This document shows positions 44,483 through 53,417 of a DNA stretch of 64,000 bases, in pieces. The notes beneath the pieces were generated by a model. The model had not been told where the DNA came from. It ran no database searches and saw only the letters and a program-made list of their open reading frames with translations. How positions within the stretch are numbered: position 1 is the first letter of the stretch; the number at the start of each line of letters is the position of its first letter. The translations under genes and the position numbers were made by a program. The DNA is from Sulfitobacter alexandrii (GTDB lineage: Bacteria; Pseudomonadota; Alphaproteobacteria; Rhodobacterales; Rhodobacteraceae), in the NCBI RefSeq assembly GCF_001886735.1, contig NZ_CP018076.1, positions 558,001 through 622,000 of the forward strand, in the 5' to 3' direction.

Positions 44483-45448
44483 GTGACCGGTGTCGCGCAA
44501 CCAAAGGCCGTTGCCGTCATCGGCGCGGGAACGATGGGCCATGCGCTGGCGCTGGTACATGCACTGGGAGGGTGCGAGGTCGCGCTTCACGATGTATCCG
44601 CGCCCGTCCTGGCCGCAGCGCCGGGATTGATCGATGGCGCGCTCGACACACTGGTTCAATCGGGCACTGTCACGCAGAAGGCGGGCGGCGAAGCGCTTGG
44701 CCGGATCCGCTATACCTCCGTGCTGCCCGAGGCGGCGGAGGGCGCGGAGCTGGTGGTGGAGGCGGTCGTGGAGAGCGCCGAGGTGAAGCGCGCCGTCTAT
44801 GACGAACTGGACCGGGTTTGCGCCGCCGGGGCGGTCTGGGCGAGCAACACGTCCTATCTCGATGTTTTTCCGCTGATGCCGCGGCGGCGGCAGGACCGTG
44901 CGGCGATCGCGCACTGGTACACGCCGCCCTACCTCATCGATCTGGTGGACCTCGCGCCCGGTCCCGGGACCGATCCGCAGGTCATTTCCATGCTCGAACG
45001 CTTCTATGCCGAGATGGGCAAGGCGCCCGTCGTCTTCGACAGGCTGGTCCCCGGCTACGTTGCCAATCGCCTGCAGATGGCCCTGAACCTCGAATGTCTG
45101 CGCATGATCGAGGAAGGCTGGGCCGGCGCGGAAGAGATCGACAGGTCGATCCGCCATGGGCTGGTGGCGCGGATGGCCGTGCTCGGGCACATGCGCAAGA
45201 TGGATTTCACCGGGCTTGAGATGGTGCGCAACGGGGTTTCGGCGGGCACGTACCAGCCGCCAGTCTCAGGGCGTGACAGCCCGGTCTTGCGCGGGTTGAT
45301 CGAGGCTGGCCGCTCGGGTGTGCGCGATGGGGCGGGGTTCTATGACTATGCGGGCGAAAGCGCGGAGGTCCTGTTTCGGCGTCGCGATCAGCGGATCGCG
45401 CGGATGAAGCGGGCGATTGCGGATATCATGGAAGGGGACGGGGAATGA
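44483..45448 (+). CDS. 3-hydroxyacyl-CoA dehydrogenase family NAD-dependent dehydrogenase
   Basis: A 321-residue dehydrogenase. The Rossmann motif VAVIGAGTMGHALALVHALGG starts near residue 10 and the central catalytic region shows VVEAVVESAEVKRAVYDEL and ASNTSYLDV. The classic HFFNP segment of fatty-acid enzymes reads HWYTPPYLIDLVDL here, so a divergent group such as carnitine- or gulonate-type dehydrogenases is likely. The C-terminal domain has PVFD-like FDRLVPGYVANRLQMAL. It starts with a GTG overlapping the restored LacI stop and is followed by an SDR whose ATG overlaps its TGA. Confidence 0.88.
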   Translation: MTGVAQPKAVAVIGAGTMGHALALVHALGGCEVALHDVSAPVLAAAPGLIDGALDTLVQSGTVTQKAGGEALGRIRYTSVLPEAAEGAELVVEAVVESAEVKRAVYDELDRVCAAGAVWASNTSYLDVFPLMPRRRQDRAAIAHWYTPPYLIDLVDLAPGPGTDPQVISMLERFYAEMGKAPVVFDRLVPGYVANRLQMALNLECLRMIEEGWAGAEEIDRSIRHGLVARMAVLGHMRKMDFTGLEMVRNGVSAGTYQPPVSGRDSPVLRGLIEAGRSGVRDGAGFYDYAGESAEVLFRRRDQRIARMKRAIADIMEGDGE

Positions 45449-46206
45449 TACAGGCGGATCTGAAGGGGCGCCGGGCGCTGGTGACAGGAGGCGCTTCGGG
45501 CATCGGGCTGGCCTGTGTCACCCTGCTGGCGGAGAGCGGCGCGCGGGTGGCCCTCAACCATCTGGCGGACGACCCCGCCGGGCCGGAACGCGTGGCTGCC
45601 CTGCAGGCGCGTGGGCTGGACGTGATCGGGGCGCCCGGCAACGTTTCCGTTCCCGGCGATGCGGAGGCGATGGTGAAGACCGCCATCTCCGACCTCGGCG
45701 GCCTGGAGATCCTCGTGAACAACGCGGGGACCTCCGGCACGGACGACAAGATCCCGCCATCGGAGTTGGACCGGATGACGGAAGACTTCTGGCAACTGCT
45801 GTTGAGCACGAACCTGCTTGGCGCCTTTCGCTGCGCCAAGGCTGCCGCTGACGCGTTGAAGGCGGGGCAGGGGGCCGTGGTGAACATCGCGTCGATCGCG
45901 GGGCTTGGCAAACAGGGCAGTTCCATTGCCTACGCCGCCAGCAAGGCCGCCCTCGTCAGCCTGACACAAAGCCTCGCGCGGGGTCTGGCCCCGGAGGTGC
46001 GGGTGAATGCCGTGGCCCCCGGACAGACCCGGACGCCGTGGACGGAAAACTGGCCGGAGGAGCGCAAGCAGTGGGCGCGCGACCTGTCGGTGCTGGGCCG
46101 CGTATCGGAACCGGAGGACATTGCGGAGGCGGTGTTGTTCCTGGCGGCAGGGGGGCGGATGGTGACCGGGCATGTTCTGGTCGTCGACGGGGGCATGACC
46201 CTGTGA
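45445..46206 (+). CDS. Short-chain dehydrogenase/reductase
   Basis: A 253-residue classical SDR. The cofactor motif is VTGGASGIGLACV, the NNAGTSG motif follows, and the catalytic set is Ser in NIASIAGLG and YAASKAALVSL (Tyr and Lys). VLFLAAGGRMVTGHVLVVDGGM is the usual end. It probably oxidises a hydroxyl or reduces a keto group of the same substrate as the upstream dehydrogenase, with which it overlaps by four bases. It is convergent with the acyl-CoA synthetase gene after 19 bases. Confidence 0.92.
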   Translation: MIQADLKGRRALVTGGASGIGLACVTLLAESGARVALNHLADDPAGPERVAALQARGLDVIGAPGNVSVPGDAEAMVKTAISDLGGLEILVNNAGTSGTDDKIPPSELDRMTEDFWQLLLSTNLLGAFRCAKAAADALKAGQGAVVNIASIAGLGKQGSSIAYAASKAALVSLTQSLARGLAPEVRVNAVAPGQTRTPWTENWPEERKQWARDLSVLGRVSEPEDIAEAVLFLAAGGRMVTGHVLVVDGGMTL

Positions 46207-46225
46207 GCGGCTGAGGGGCCGCCCG

Positions 46226-48370
46226 TCAGGCGGCGCCGTCCGTCTTCACGATCAGCGCATCCACTGCCACGCACCCCTTGCCCCGGGGCAGGACCAACAC
46301 GGGGTTGAGGTCGATTTCCGCGATATGCGCGGCATGGGCTACCGCGAACCGGGAAAGGCGGACGATCGTGTCTTCCAGCGCGGCGCGATCGGCAGGCGGC
46401 GCGCCGCGGTAGCCGTCCAGAAGCGCGGCGAGGCGGGTCTCGTCGATCATTTCCGCTGCGTCCTCCGGCGTCAGCGGGGCGCGGCGCAGGGCCACGTCGC
46501 CCACCAGTTCGGTCAGCGTGCCCCCAACTCCGACCAAAATCATCGGCCCGAAATCAGGGTCGTTCTGCACCCCGATGATCGCCTCGACCCCGCCTGAGAT
46601 CATCTGTTGCACCACGTACTTCGGTGATCCGCCGTTCAGCGTCGTCCCGTGCAATTTGGCGGACAGGTCTTCAAAAGCCGTGCGCAGGCCGGCGGCGTCG
46701 CCGATGCCGAGGCGGACCAGTCCGGCCTCCGTCTTGTGCTCCATGCCATCGGCCAACCCCTTGAGCACCACCGGGAAGCCGATGTCGCGTGCCGCCTCCT
46801 CGGCTGTCCGAAGGTCGTCGCACAACGCTTCGCCCACCATCGGCAGGCCGGCCTCACGCAGCAGCGCCTTCGCATCATACTCCGACAGGCTGCGGCCCGC
46901 GACCTGATCGAGGATCGCGGGGCGCGGCGCGGGTTCGGGCATCGGTGCGCTTTTCGCGGCGCGCGACAGCCGCGCGTGAAAGTCCAGAAAGTGCCGCAAC
47001 GCCCGCAGCATCGGCCGCGTGCCGCGGTAGATCGGCAAGCGCCGGGCACGGGCAAGCCGCTCGTAGCCTTCTTCGACCACCTTGCCGCCATCGTAGACCA
47101 CGAGAATCGGCTTGTCGGTGCGTGCGGCCAGATCTTCCAGCGGGCGGATCAGCCCTTCGCGCCATGCCGCACGAACTTGGTGGATGAACACCACAAGGAT
47201 ATCGGTATTGTCATCGGCCGCCACGGCCTCAAGGGCTTCCGCCCAGCGTTCGGGGTGGGTAGTGACATTGCCGGACAGGTCGAGCGGATTGTCCGGTGGT
47301 GTGAAATCGAGCAGGGGCCGAAGGCGGGCCACGGTTTCGGAGGTGAAATCGGTCAGCTCGATCCCCAGCGTTTCGGCTTGGTCCGCGATCACGCCGCACC
47401 ATCCCCCCGAGAAGGACACGACGCCGACACGCTCGCCCCGGGGGGGCGGGCATTTCTCGAACAGGGTCGCGACCTGCGCCAGTTCCATGGGGTCGTCCAC
47501 CGCGATCACGTTGCCTTGGCGAAAGACGGCGGCGTAGGTCCGGTGTGCACCCGCCATCTTGCCGGTATGGGCCAGCGCGGTGCGTGCAGCGCGGGCGCTG
47601 CGCCCGATCTTCAGGACGATCAGCGGCTTCTGCGCCGTCATCGCCTGCCGTGCCACGGCGAGGAACCTGGCGGGGTCGCGCAGGCCCTCGAGCACCATGG
47701 CGACCGACGTCACCGCGGGGTCCGCCAGGGCGTAGCCGGCGTAGTCCGCGGCCTCCACGTTCATCTCGTTGCCGGTGGACACGATGTAGCGCAGGTGCGC
47801 GCCCTGATCGTGGGCATGTGTCAGCAGCACCATCATCAACTGCCCGCTCTGCGAGATCAAAGCCGTTCCGCCGGGGGAAAGGTCATCGGGGAAGGTGGCC
47901 GAGGTCAGGCCCATGAAGCCGTTGCCGAGATTTGCGAGGCCCAAACAATTCGGCCCGCAGACGGCGATCCCGTGCGTGTTGGCGATGGTCCTGATCCGGT
48001 CCTCCAGCGCCCGGCCCTCTTCGCCGGTTTCGGAAAATCCGGCCGCCAGGATCACCGCGCCCTTGACGCCCTTGCGGCCGCATTCCTCCAAAACCTGCGG
48101 CAGCACCGCCTTGGGCACGAAGATCAGTGCAACGTCCACCGGACCGGGAATGTCGGCGACGGAGGCGTGGCACGGCAGGCCGTTCAGTTCATCGTACTTG
48201 GCGTTGACAGGGTGGATGTCGCCCTTGAAGCCCATCCGTTGCAACGTGGGAATGGCGCTCCCGCTCCAGCCCTCCTTGCGGGCGCTTGCGCCGATGATGG
48301 CGACACTCCACGGTGCCATGAGGCCCGAGAGGCGACTGTCCTCGATCGCTTTTCCCACGTCTTCTGCCAT
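46226..48370 (-). CDS. ADP-forming acyl-CoA synthetase (acetate-CoA ligase type, fused subunits)
   Basis: A 714-residue protein. The N-terminal CoA-binding domain covers about residues 15-140 (SVAIIGASARKEGWSGSAIP). The succinyl-CoA ligase-like domains follow, with VCGPNCLGLANLG and ALISQSGQLMMV. The region ALAHTGKMAGAHR holds the likely phospho-histidine. A C-terminal ATP-grasp domain starts near 490 (LSEYDAKALLREAGLPMVGE) with FPVVLKGLADGMEHKTEAG. It makes or uses a CoA thioester with ATP/ADP exchange. ATG 48370 is preferred, six bases after GGGG; GTG 48391 and ATG 48376 are alternatives. An IclR-like dyad lies 65 bases upstream. Confidence 0.9.
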   Translation of the reverse strand: MAEDVGKAIEDSRLSGLMAPWSVAIIGASARKEGWSGSAIPTLQRMGFKGDIHPVNAKYDELNGLPCHASVADIPGPVDVALIFVPKAVLPQVLEECGRKGVKGAVILAAGFSETGEEGRALEDRIRTIANTHGIAVCGPNCLGLANLGNGFMGLTSATFPDDLSPGGTALISQSGQLMMVLLTHAHDQGAHLRYIVSTGNEMNVEAADYAGYALADPAVTSVAMVLEGLRDPARFLAVARQAMTAQKPLIVLKIGRSARAARTALAHTGKMAGAHRTYAAVFRQGNVIAVDDPMELAQVATLFEKCPPPRGERVGVVSFSGGWCGVIADQAETLGIELTDFTSETVARLRPLLDFTPPDNPLDLSGNVTTHPERWAEALEAVAADDNTDILVVFIHQVRAAWREGLIRPLEDLAARTDKPILVVYDGGKVVEEGYERLARARRLPIYRGTRPMLRALRHFLDFHARLSRAAKSAPMPEPAPRPAILDQVAGRSLSEYDAKALLREAGLPMVGEALCDDLRTAEEAARDIGFPVVLKGLADGMEHKTEAGLVRLGIGDAAGLRTAFEDLSAKLHGTTLNGGSPKYVVQQMISGGVEAIIGVQNDPDFGPMILVGVGGTLTELVGDVALRRAPLTPEDAAEMIDETRLAALLDGYRGAPPADRAALEDTIVRLSRFAVAHAAHIAEIDLNPVLVLPRGKGCVAVDALIVKTDGAA

Positions 48371-48434
48371 TGTCATCCCCCGCTTCGCCACAGTGCGAGG
48401 ACTATTCAGAAGAGACCGGCGCTTGTCAAAGAAA

Positions 48435-48451
48435 TTGAAATTAGATTTCGC
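48435..48451. promoter_or_regulatory. IclR-type operator candidate A
   Basis: TTGAAATTAGATTTCGC fits the 17-base pattern TTGRAAT-N3-RTTYCRM shared with sites at 49351, 49468, 55203 and 55226. It lies upstream of the leftward acyl-CoA synthetase gene. Confidence 0.5.
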
Positions 48452-48473
48452 ACAGCGGACAAATGGCCATGAC

Positions 48474-49271
48474 CTACGCGTGCGGAAGGCTGCGCATCCG
48501 CGCCTCGATATTGCGTGCGGTGTTCAGCAGAGCAGGGGCAAAGTAGCTGGCGGCCCTGGCCGGGGTCAGGATCGAGGACAGGCCCGAGACCGAGATCAGC
48601 AAGGGTTCCGCCCCGTCGGCGATCCGGATGACCGTCGCGATGGCATTGAGTTCGGGGAACCAGTCCCCGAACGCGGAAACGTACCCAAGCGTCCGCAGGT
48701 CTTCGGCGGCATGGTCGATGGCCCGCGCGTGTTGCGCCCAAAGCGATGGGTCCTGCGCCGAGAGGCGTTCGATCAATGCGCCGCGGACTTCCGGCTGGAG
48801 CCAGCCCAGGTACGCGCGGCCGATGGCGGTCTGCGCGATGGGCACCTGCGCACCGACGTTGAGGTTCAGCACGATCGCTTCCGGCCTCCGGGCGAGATCC
48901 ACGTATTTTATTGTCCCGTCGTCAGGTGTTCCCAGCGCGACGGAAATGTCGCCGATCTCGGAAAGGGCGGCAATCGCGGGGCGGGCGATGTCGCGCAGGC
49001 CGGTCGCATGGTGGGCCGCCTGCCCCAGCGCAACCAGACGTGGCGACAGGCTGTAGCGTCCCAGCGCCTTGTGATGGACGAGGTAGTTCAACTGCACCAG
49101 CGTATGCGCAAGGCGTGCCACTGTCGGACGGGGCAGTGCGGTACGGTCCGCCAGCATCTGATTCGTGAGGCTGCGATCATCCGGCCCGAAAGCGGCGAGC
49201 AATGTCAGGCCCCGTGCCAGCGAGGTCACGAACTGGCGGTCATTGCTCCGATCCGGAATGTCATGTGCCAT
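48474..49271 (-). CDS. IclR family transcriptional regulator
   Basis: A 265-residue regulator. The winged helix covers about residues 15-80 (SLARGLTLLAAFGPDDRSLT, LADRTALPRPTVARLAHTLVQL). The effector domain begins GLRDIARPAIAALSEIGDI. It is clearly related to the IclR protein at 56316-57164 (shared ARGL-AFGPD, GRY-L-P-L-LG, RDIARP and LGTP blocks, and similar recognition helices). It sits centrally among five related dyads in neighbouring promoters and is the best candidate for the protein that binds them. Confidence 0.93.
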   Translation of the reverse strand: MAHDIPDRSNDRQFVTSLARGLTLLAAFGPDDRSLTNQMLADRTALPRPTVARLAHTLVQLNYLVHHKALGRYSLSPRLVALGQAAHHATGLRDIARPAIAALSEIGDISVALGTPDDGTIKYVDLARRPEAIVLNLNVGAQVPIAQTAIGRAYLGWLQPEVRGALIERLSAQDPSLWAQHARAIDHAAEDLRTLGYVSAFGDWFPELNAIATVIRIADGAEPLLISVSGLSSILTPARAASYFAPALLNTARNIEARMRSLPHA

Positions 49272-49350
49272 CGGTCACACCTTCGTCCTGTACCTTGGGC
49301 GCGATCGGCCGCCGCGCAATGTCGCAAAGGTATCATGCTGTTGCACTTTT

Positions 49351-49367
49351 TTGGAATACTTATCCGC
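49351..49367. promoter_or_regulatory. IclR-type operator candidate B
   Basis: TTGGAATACTTATCCGC fits the shared 17-base pattern imperfectly on its right arm. It lies 80 bases before the leftward iclR-like start. Confidence 0.42.
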
Positions 49368-49467
49368 TATGCAGACATTTATCGTGATTTCTGTCCGACG
49401 CCGATCTCCTCCGCCCCTGCCTGAGCGAACGGAGGACCGGAAATAATCGAGTGACACACCGACATTT

Positions 49468-49484
49468 TTAAAATACAGTTCCAA
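49468..49484. promoter_or_regulatory. IclR-type operator candidate C
   Basis: TTAAAATACAGTTCCAA fits the shared 17-base pattern, strongest on its right arm. It lies 92 bases before the rightward dctP-like start. Confidence 0.45.
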
Positions 49485-49575
49485 AAAGGTAATTGCCATC
49501 CGGGGAGGGAGCCCCGGAGGCACAACGAGGGTCGGCCCGACACGATGGGAAGGCCTGAATCAGGGAGGAATACAG

Positions 49576-50613
49576 ATGAACAAGATCACCAAGACGGTGT
49601 TCGCCGCGGCCCTTGCCGTGACCGCCACGGTCGGTGGCGCATGGGCGCAGGAGATCACGCTCAAGGTCGGCCATTCGTCCGAAGCCGAGGCGATGCTGCC
49701 CGGCGCGGGCCGGACAGCGGGTGTGCTGGCATTCAAGAACCATATCGAAGTCGCCTCGGGCGGCCGCATCGCGGTAGAGGTGTTTCCCAACGGTTCGCTG
49801 GGCAATGCGCGCACGATGATCGAATCCGCACAGCTTGGTACGTTGCAGGCTGTCGGCGGCTATACCTCGATCATGGTGCCCTTCGTGCCCGAGATCGCCG
49901 TCACGCAGATTCCATACGTCTTCGAAGACAACCTGACCGCGTGGAAGGTGATGGATGGCCCGGTCGGCGACGATCTCGCGGCGCTCTTCCTCGAGGAGAC
50001 GGGCCTGCGTGTTCTGGGGTGGGCCGACGGATCCGGCTATCGCCACATCTATTCCGAAAAGCCGATCAAGAGCCCGGCCGACATGAAAGGCATGACCATG
50101 CGGGTGCCCGAGAATCCGGGTCTGCTGGCGATGTTCCGCGCCTGGGGCGCCAAGACGGTGACCATCACCTGGGCGGAGCTCTACACCTCGCTTCAGTCCG
50201 GCATGGCCGAGGGGCACGACACCGAGCTCTACTCGATGTACTCCAAGAAGCTGTACGAGGTGAATCCCTACGTCACCATGAGCCGTCACAGCTTCAACCT
50301 GCATCCGCTGATGATGAACGAGCAATTCTTCCAGTCGCTGTCCGAGGAGGACCAGACCATCGTCCTTCAGGCGGCGGATCTTTACACCCGTGTCGCCAAC
50401 GCACACTCGCTGCTGAGTTCGCTGGTGGTGCAGGAGGCGATGGAGAAGGAAGGTGCGACCTTCTACTATCCGACGGATGAAGAGATCGACCAGTTCCGTG
50501 AATTGGGCCAGCAGCCCTACATCGACACCATCGTGGGCAAGATCGGTGACGACGGCCAGGAGTGGGTCGATCGCATCATCTCCGCCGCCGAAGAGGCGAA
50601 GGACGAAAGCTGA
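49576..50613 (+). CDS. TRAP transporter substrate-binding protein (DctP family)
   Basis: A 345-residue periplasmic protein with a signal peptide of about 24 residues (ends GGAWAQ). DctP marks are VEVFPNGSLGNARTMIESAQLGTL, the arginine segment MKGMTMRVPENPGLLAMFRAWGA and TELYSMYSKKLYEVNPYVTMS. It feeds the DctQ and DctM pair downstream. The operon lies opposite an IclR gene with dyads between, so it is probably under that regulator. The ligand is unknown. Confidence 0.93.
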   Translation: MNKITKTVFAAALAVTATVGGAWAQEITLKVGHSSEAEAMLPGAGRTAGVLAFKNHIEVASGGRIAVEVFPNGSLGNARTMIESAQLGTLQAVGGYTSIMVPFVPEIAVTQIPYVFEDNLTAWKVMDGPVGDDLAALFLEETGLRVLGWADGSGYRHIYSEKPIKSPADMKGMTMRVPENPGLLAMFRAWGAKTVTITWAELYTSLQSGMAEGHDTELYSMYSKKLYEVNPYVTMSRHSFNLHPLMMNEQFFQSLSEEDQTIVLQAADLYTRVANAHSLLSSLVVQEAMEKEGATFYYPTDEEIDQFRELGQQPYIDTIVGKIGDDGQEWVDRIISAAEEAKDES

Positions 50614-50678
50614 CGCAGGGCGCGGGGTGGCCTTTGCCGCCCCGGCATCCCCGAACGATCAAGGCAGACAGACCCTCG

Positions 50679-50702
50679 GCACGGACCGCAACCGGTCCGT
50701 GC
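50679..50702 (+). promoter_or_regulatory. Strong stem-loop between dctP-like and dctQ-like genes
   Basis: GCACGGACCG (50679-50688) pairs perfectly with CGGTCCGTGC (50693-50702) across a CAAC loop. There is no T run, so transcript stabilisation or partial attenuation is more likely than full termination. Confidence 0.65.
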
Positions 50703-50748
50703 CCGCCATGCAGACCAGAGCCGACCATACCGTTGTGAGGGGCGAGAC

Positions 50749-51273
50749 ATGAGGCGTTTTGCGGAGTTCTACCAGAGATTTCTGGACCTGATCGAAAAGG
50801 CGACCTTTGCCGTGGCCATGACGCTGACGGCGGCTCTTTTCCTTGTGACCTCGCTGGGGATCATCACCGAGCAGACGACCGGCAATTCGCTGGTCTGGAC
50901 CGAAGAGATCAACAACCTGCTGTTCGCGTGGATCATCTTCCTCGGCGCAGGGGCCATTGCCCGCCGGGGCGGACATATCGGGGTGGACCTGATCCATGGC
51001 TACATCGGGCCACGCGGTCTCTATGCGCTCAGGGTGCTTTACGCCGCGCTGGCGATGATCGTGGTGTTCGTCATGGTCTGGTACGGCCATCGTATGGCGA
51101 TGTTCGTCGGGCGGTCGCAGACGTCGCTCTACCTCGATATCTCCCTCTACTACTACTACCTTTCGATCCCCGCGGGCGGTGTGATCTTCGGCCTGATGAC
51201 CATCGGGACGATCCTGCCCGGTACCCCGAAACGCGAAGACGAGCTATCCCAGCTCGAGGAGATCCCCGAATGA
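50749..51273 (+). CDS. TRAP transporter small permease (DctQ family)
   Basis: A 174-residue membrane protein with four hydrophobic segments. TGNSLVWTEEINNLLFAWIIF and ARRGGHIGVDLIHGYI are characteristic DctQ features. It follows the binding-protein gene after a 135-base gap with a stem-loop, and its TGA overlaps the large-permease ATG. Confidence 0.92.
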   Translation: MRRFAEFYQRFLDLIEKATFAVAMTLTAALFLVTSLGIITEQTTGNSLVWTEEINNLLFAWIIFLGAGAIARRGGHIGVDLIHGYIGPRGLYALRVLYAALAMIVVFVMVWYGHRMAMFVGRSQTSLYLDISLYYYYLSIPAGGVIFGLMTIGTILPGTPKREDELSQLEEIPE

Positions 51274-52556
51274 TCACGATACTCGCGGGCAGCTTCGTGC
51301 CCATGCTCATCCTCGGGGTGCCGATCGCGCTGTGCCTCGTGCTGATGACGATCTTTGCCTATGCCAACATCGGCGAACCGCTGCTGTTCCTGCAAATTCC
51401 GCAGCGGATGTTTTCGTCGACGGAGAACCTGCTGCTGTTGTCGATCCCGTTCTTCATCATGGCGGGCGAAATCATGAACCGCGCCCGCATCACCGACCGG
51501 CTCATGGACCTGTCGGCGGCGCTGGTCGGCTGGATCAGGGGCGGGCTGGCCCATACCAACATCGTGGCCTCGATGTTCTTTGCGGGCATCACCGGATCGG
51601 CGGTTTCCGATACCGTCGCGGTGGGCAGCATCATGGTCCCCGCGATGCGTGAACACGGCTATGACGAGGACTACAGCGCGGCCGTGACCGCATCGAGTTC
51701 GGTGATCGGGCCGATCATTCCGCCGTCTATCCCGATGCTTCTCTACGCCTCGGTCATGAACGTTTCCATCGCGGGACTGTTTCTGGGCGGGTTGCTGCCG
51801 GGGGTTCTGGTCGCACTGGCGCTGATGGTCGCGGCCTATCTGCTGGCGGTGCGGCGTGGCTTCGGGGAGCGCGCGCCTTTCGTCGGCGTTCTGAGGCTGC
51901 TGCTGGCGGTCCTGCGCGGCATTCCGGCGTTGCTGCTGCCGATGATCATCATGGGCGGCATCCTGTTCGGCTTCTTCAGCCCCACGCAGGCTTCCGCCGT
52001 TGCGGTAATGTACGGTCTGGCCATCGGCTTCCTTTTCTACCGTACCCTCAGCTGGCGCGATATCGCCCCGATCCTCAAGCACACCGTGACGGCCACGGCG
52101 ATGATCATGTTCCTGCTGGCCTCTGCCAAGAGCTTCTCGTGGCTCGTCAGCTACTACAACCTGGTGGAACACGTGACCCTGGTCTTTGTCAGCCTGACCG
52201 AGAACAAGTACGTGTTCCTGATGCTGGTGAATGTCCTGTTCCTTGTCATCGGCATGTTCCTGGACATGGGATTTGCCATCATCGTCCTCGGGCCGCTCAT
52301 CGCGCCGATCGCCTATCAGTACGGGATCGACCCGATCCATTTCGGCCTCATCACGTGCGTCAACCTGACCATCGGGCTGGCGACGCCGCCGTTCGGGTTG
52401 GTGCTGTTCGCCGCCTGCAGCGTGTCGGGCGTAAAGCTGTCGCGGCTGAGCTGGTCGATCCTGCCCTTCATCGGGGCGGAACTGGTGGTGCTGATGCTGG
52501 TGACCTACGTGCCGTTCTTCACGATGTTCTTCCCCAGGCTCTTCGGCTACGCCTGA
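51270..52556 (+). CDS. TRAP transporter large permease (DctM family)
   Basis: A 428-residue membrane protein. DctM marks are LLLLSIPFFIMAGEIMNRAR, MFFAGITGSAVSDTVAVGSI, SSSVIGPIIPPSIPMLLYA, FFSPTQASAVAVMYG and LATPPFGLVLFAACS. The start is the ATG at 51270 overlapping dctQ; the frame back to 50928 lies inside dctQ and is rejected. A strong bidirectional terminator follows. Confidence 0.94.
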   Translation: MITILAGSFVPMLILGVPIALCLVLMTIFAYANIGEPLLFLQIPQRMFSSTENLLLLSIPFFIMAGEIMNRARITDRLMDLSAALVGWIRGGLAHTNIVASMFFAGITGSAVSDTVAVGSIMVPAMREHGYDEDYSAAVTASSSVIGPIIPPSIPMLLYASVMNVSIAGLFLGGLLPGVLVALALMVAAYLLAVRRGFGERAPFVGVLRLLLAVLRGIPALLLPMIIMGGILFGFFSPTQASAVAVMYGLAIGFLFYRTLSWRDIAPILKHTVTATAMIMFLLASAKSFSWLVSYYNLVEHVTLVFVSLTENKYVFLMLVNVLFLVIGMFLDMGFAIIVLGPLIAPIAYQYGIDPIHFGLITCVNLTIGLATPPFGLVLFAACSVSGVKLSRLSWSILPFIGAELVVLMLVTYVPFFTMFFPRLFGYA

Positions 52557-52584
52557 TCGGCTGGCCGGCCCATAGGTCCATACG

Positions 52585-52614
52585 AAAGGCCCGGTGACAT
52601 GTCACCGGGCCTTT
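52585..52614. terminator. Bidirectional rho-independent terminator
   Basis: AAAGGCCCGGTGAC (52585-52598) and GTCACCGGGCCTTT (52601-52614) form a perfect dyad. TTTT follows on the plus strand and the A run gives a T run on the minus strand. It serves the rightward TRAP operon and the leftward SDR gene, which converge here. Confidence 0.92.
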
Positions 52615-52643
52615 TCGCTTTTGGATTTTCAGGAAAAGGTCGG

Positions 52644-53417
52644 TCAGATCACCATCGCCTGCCCGCCATTGATGTCGAGGGAGGCGCCGTTGACGAAACC
52701 TGCCTCCTCGGACGCGATGTAGGCGACAGCGGCGGCTATGTCCTCGACCGTTCCGTGGCGGCGCACCGGGATCGTGGACAGCACCCTCTCGCGTTCCTCG
52801 GGCGATTGCCGTTCGGACAGGAGCCGTTCAACCCGCGGCGTCAGGATCGCGCCCGGACAGAGCGTGTTGCAGGTGATGCCCGCCGGCCCGAATTCCTGCG
52901 CGATCTGGAGCGTGAAAGCCTGCATCGCGCCTTTCGACGCGGCATAGTTCGCCCCGGCGAAGAGCGAGCCGAACCGTCCGGCCTTGGAGCCCATGTTGAT
53001 GATACGGCCATAGCCCGCATCGACCATGGCCGGCAGCAGGGCGCGCGTCGTGCGCACGCAGGCGGTGACATTGACGTCCATCACGAGGTTCCAGTCCGCC
53101 TCGCTCTGCTCGAGGAACCTGAAGGGGGTGTGGAGTGATCCACCGATGTTGTTCACCAGCACATCCAGTCCACCGAAGGCTTCCAGCAGTTCCGCCGCCG
53201 CTTCGGCGATGGCCGTGCCGTCGGTCATGTCGAGGGTCGTGGTGTGCAGCGACAGGTCCGCATCGCGGGCCGCCCGGACCGCGTTATCCAGCGCCCCGGA
53301 GTCGCGGTCCCAGATCGCGACCCTTGCGCCTTCGGCTGCCAGCCGCAGGGCGACACCCCGGCCCAGCCCCTCGGCCCCCGCCGTTACTAGGGCGGTCCGG
53401 TTCTCAAATCGGCGCAT
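52644..53417 (-). CDS. Short-chain dehydrogenase/reductase
   Basis: A 257-residue SDR. The cofactor motif is VTAGAEGLGRGVAL, a variant of TGXXXGXG in which Ala replaces the first Gly. NNIGGSLH stands for the NNAG motif, and the catalytic residues are in NMGSKAGRFG and NYAASKGAMQAF. ASLDINGGQAMV ends it. ATG 53417 overlaps the end of the ThDP gene by 14 bases, so the two are cotranscribed; the longer frame to 53507 is rejected. It may act on the product of that enzyme. Confidence 0.9.
   Translation of the reverse strand: MRRFENRTALVTAGAEGLGRGVALRLAAEGARVAIWDRDSGALDNAVRAARDADLSLHTTTLDMTDGTAIAEAAAELLEAFGGLDVLVNNIGGSLHTPFRFLEQSEADWNLVMDVNVTACVRTTRALLPAMVDAGYGRIINMGSKAGRFGSLFAGANYAASKGAMQAFTLQIAQEFGPAGITCNTLCPGAILTPRVERLLSERQSPEERERVLSTIPVRRHGTVEDIAAAVAYIASEEAGFVNGASLDINGGQAMVI

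Larger units (their letters stand above)
49272..49575. promoter_or_regulatory. Divergent promoter region between iclR-like and dctP-like genes
   Basis: This 304-base gap is AT-rich in its middle, unlike the flanking genes. It holds two IclR-type dyads (49351-49367 and 49468-49484) and the ribosome site of the rightward binding-protein gene (GGGAGGAATACAG). Short frames across it show no family features. I see no RNA gene in it. Confidence 0.55.
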
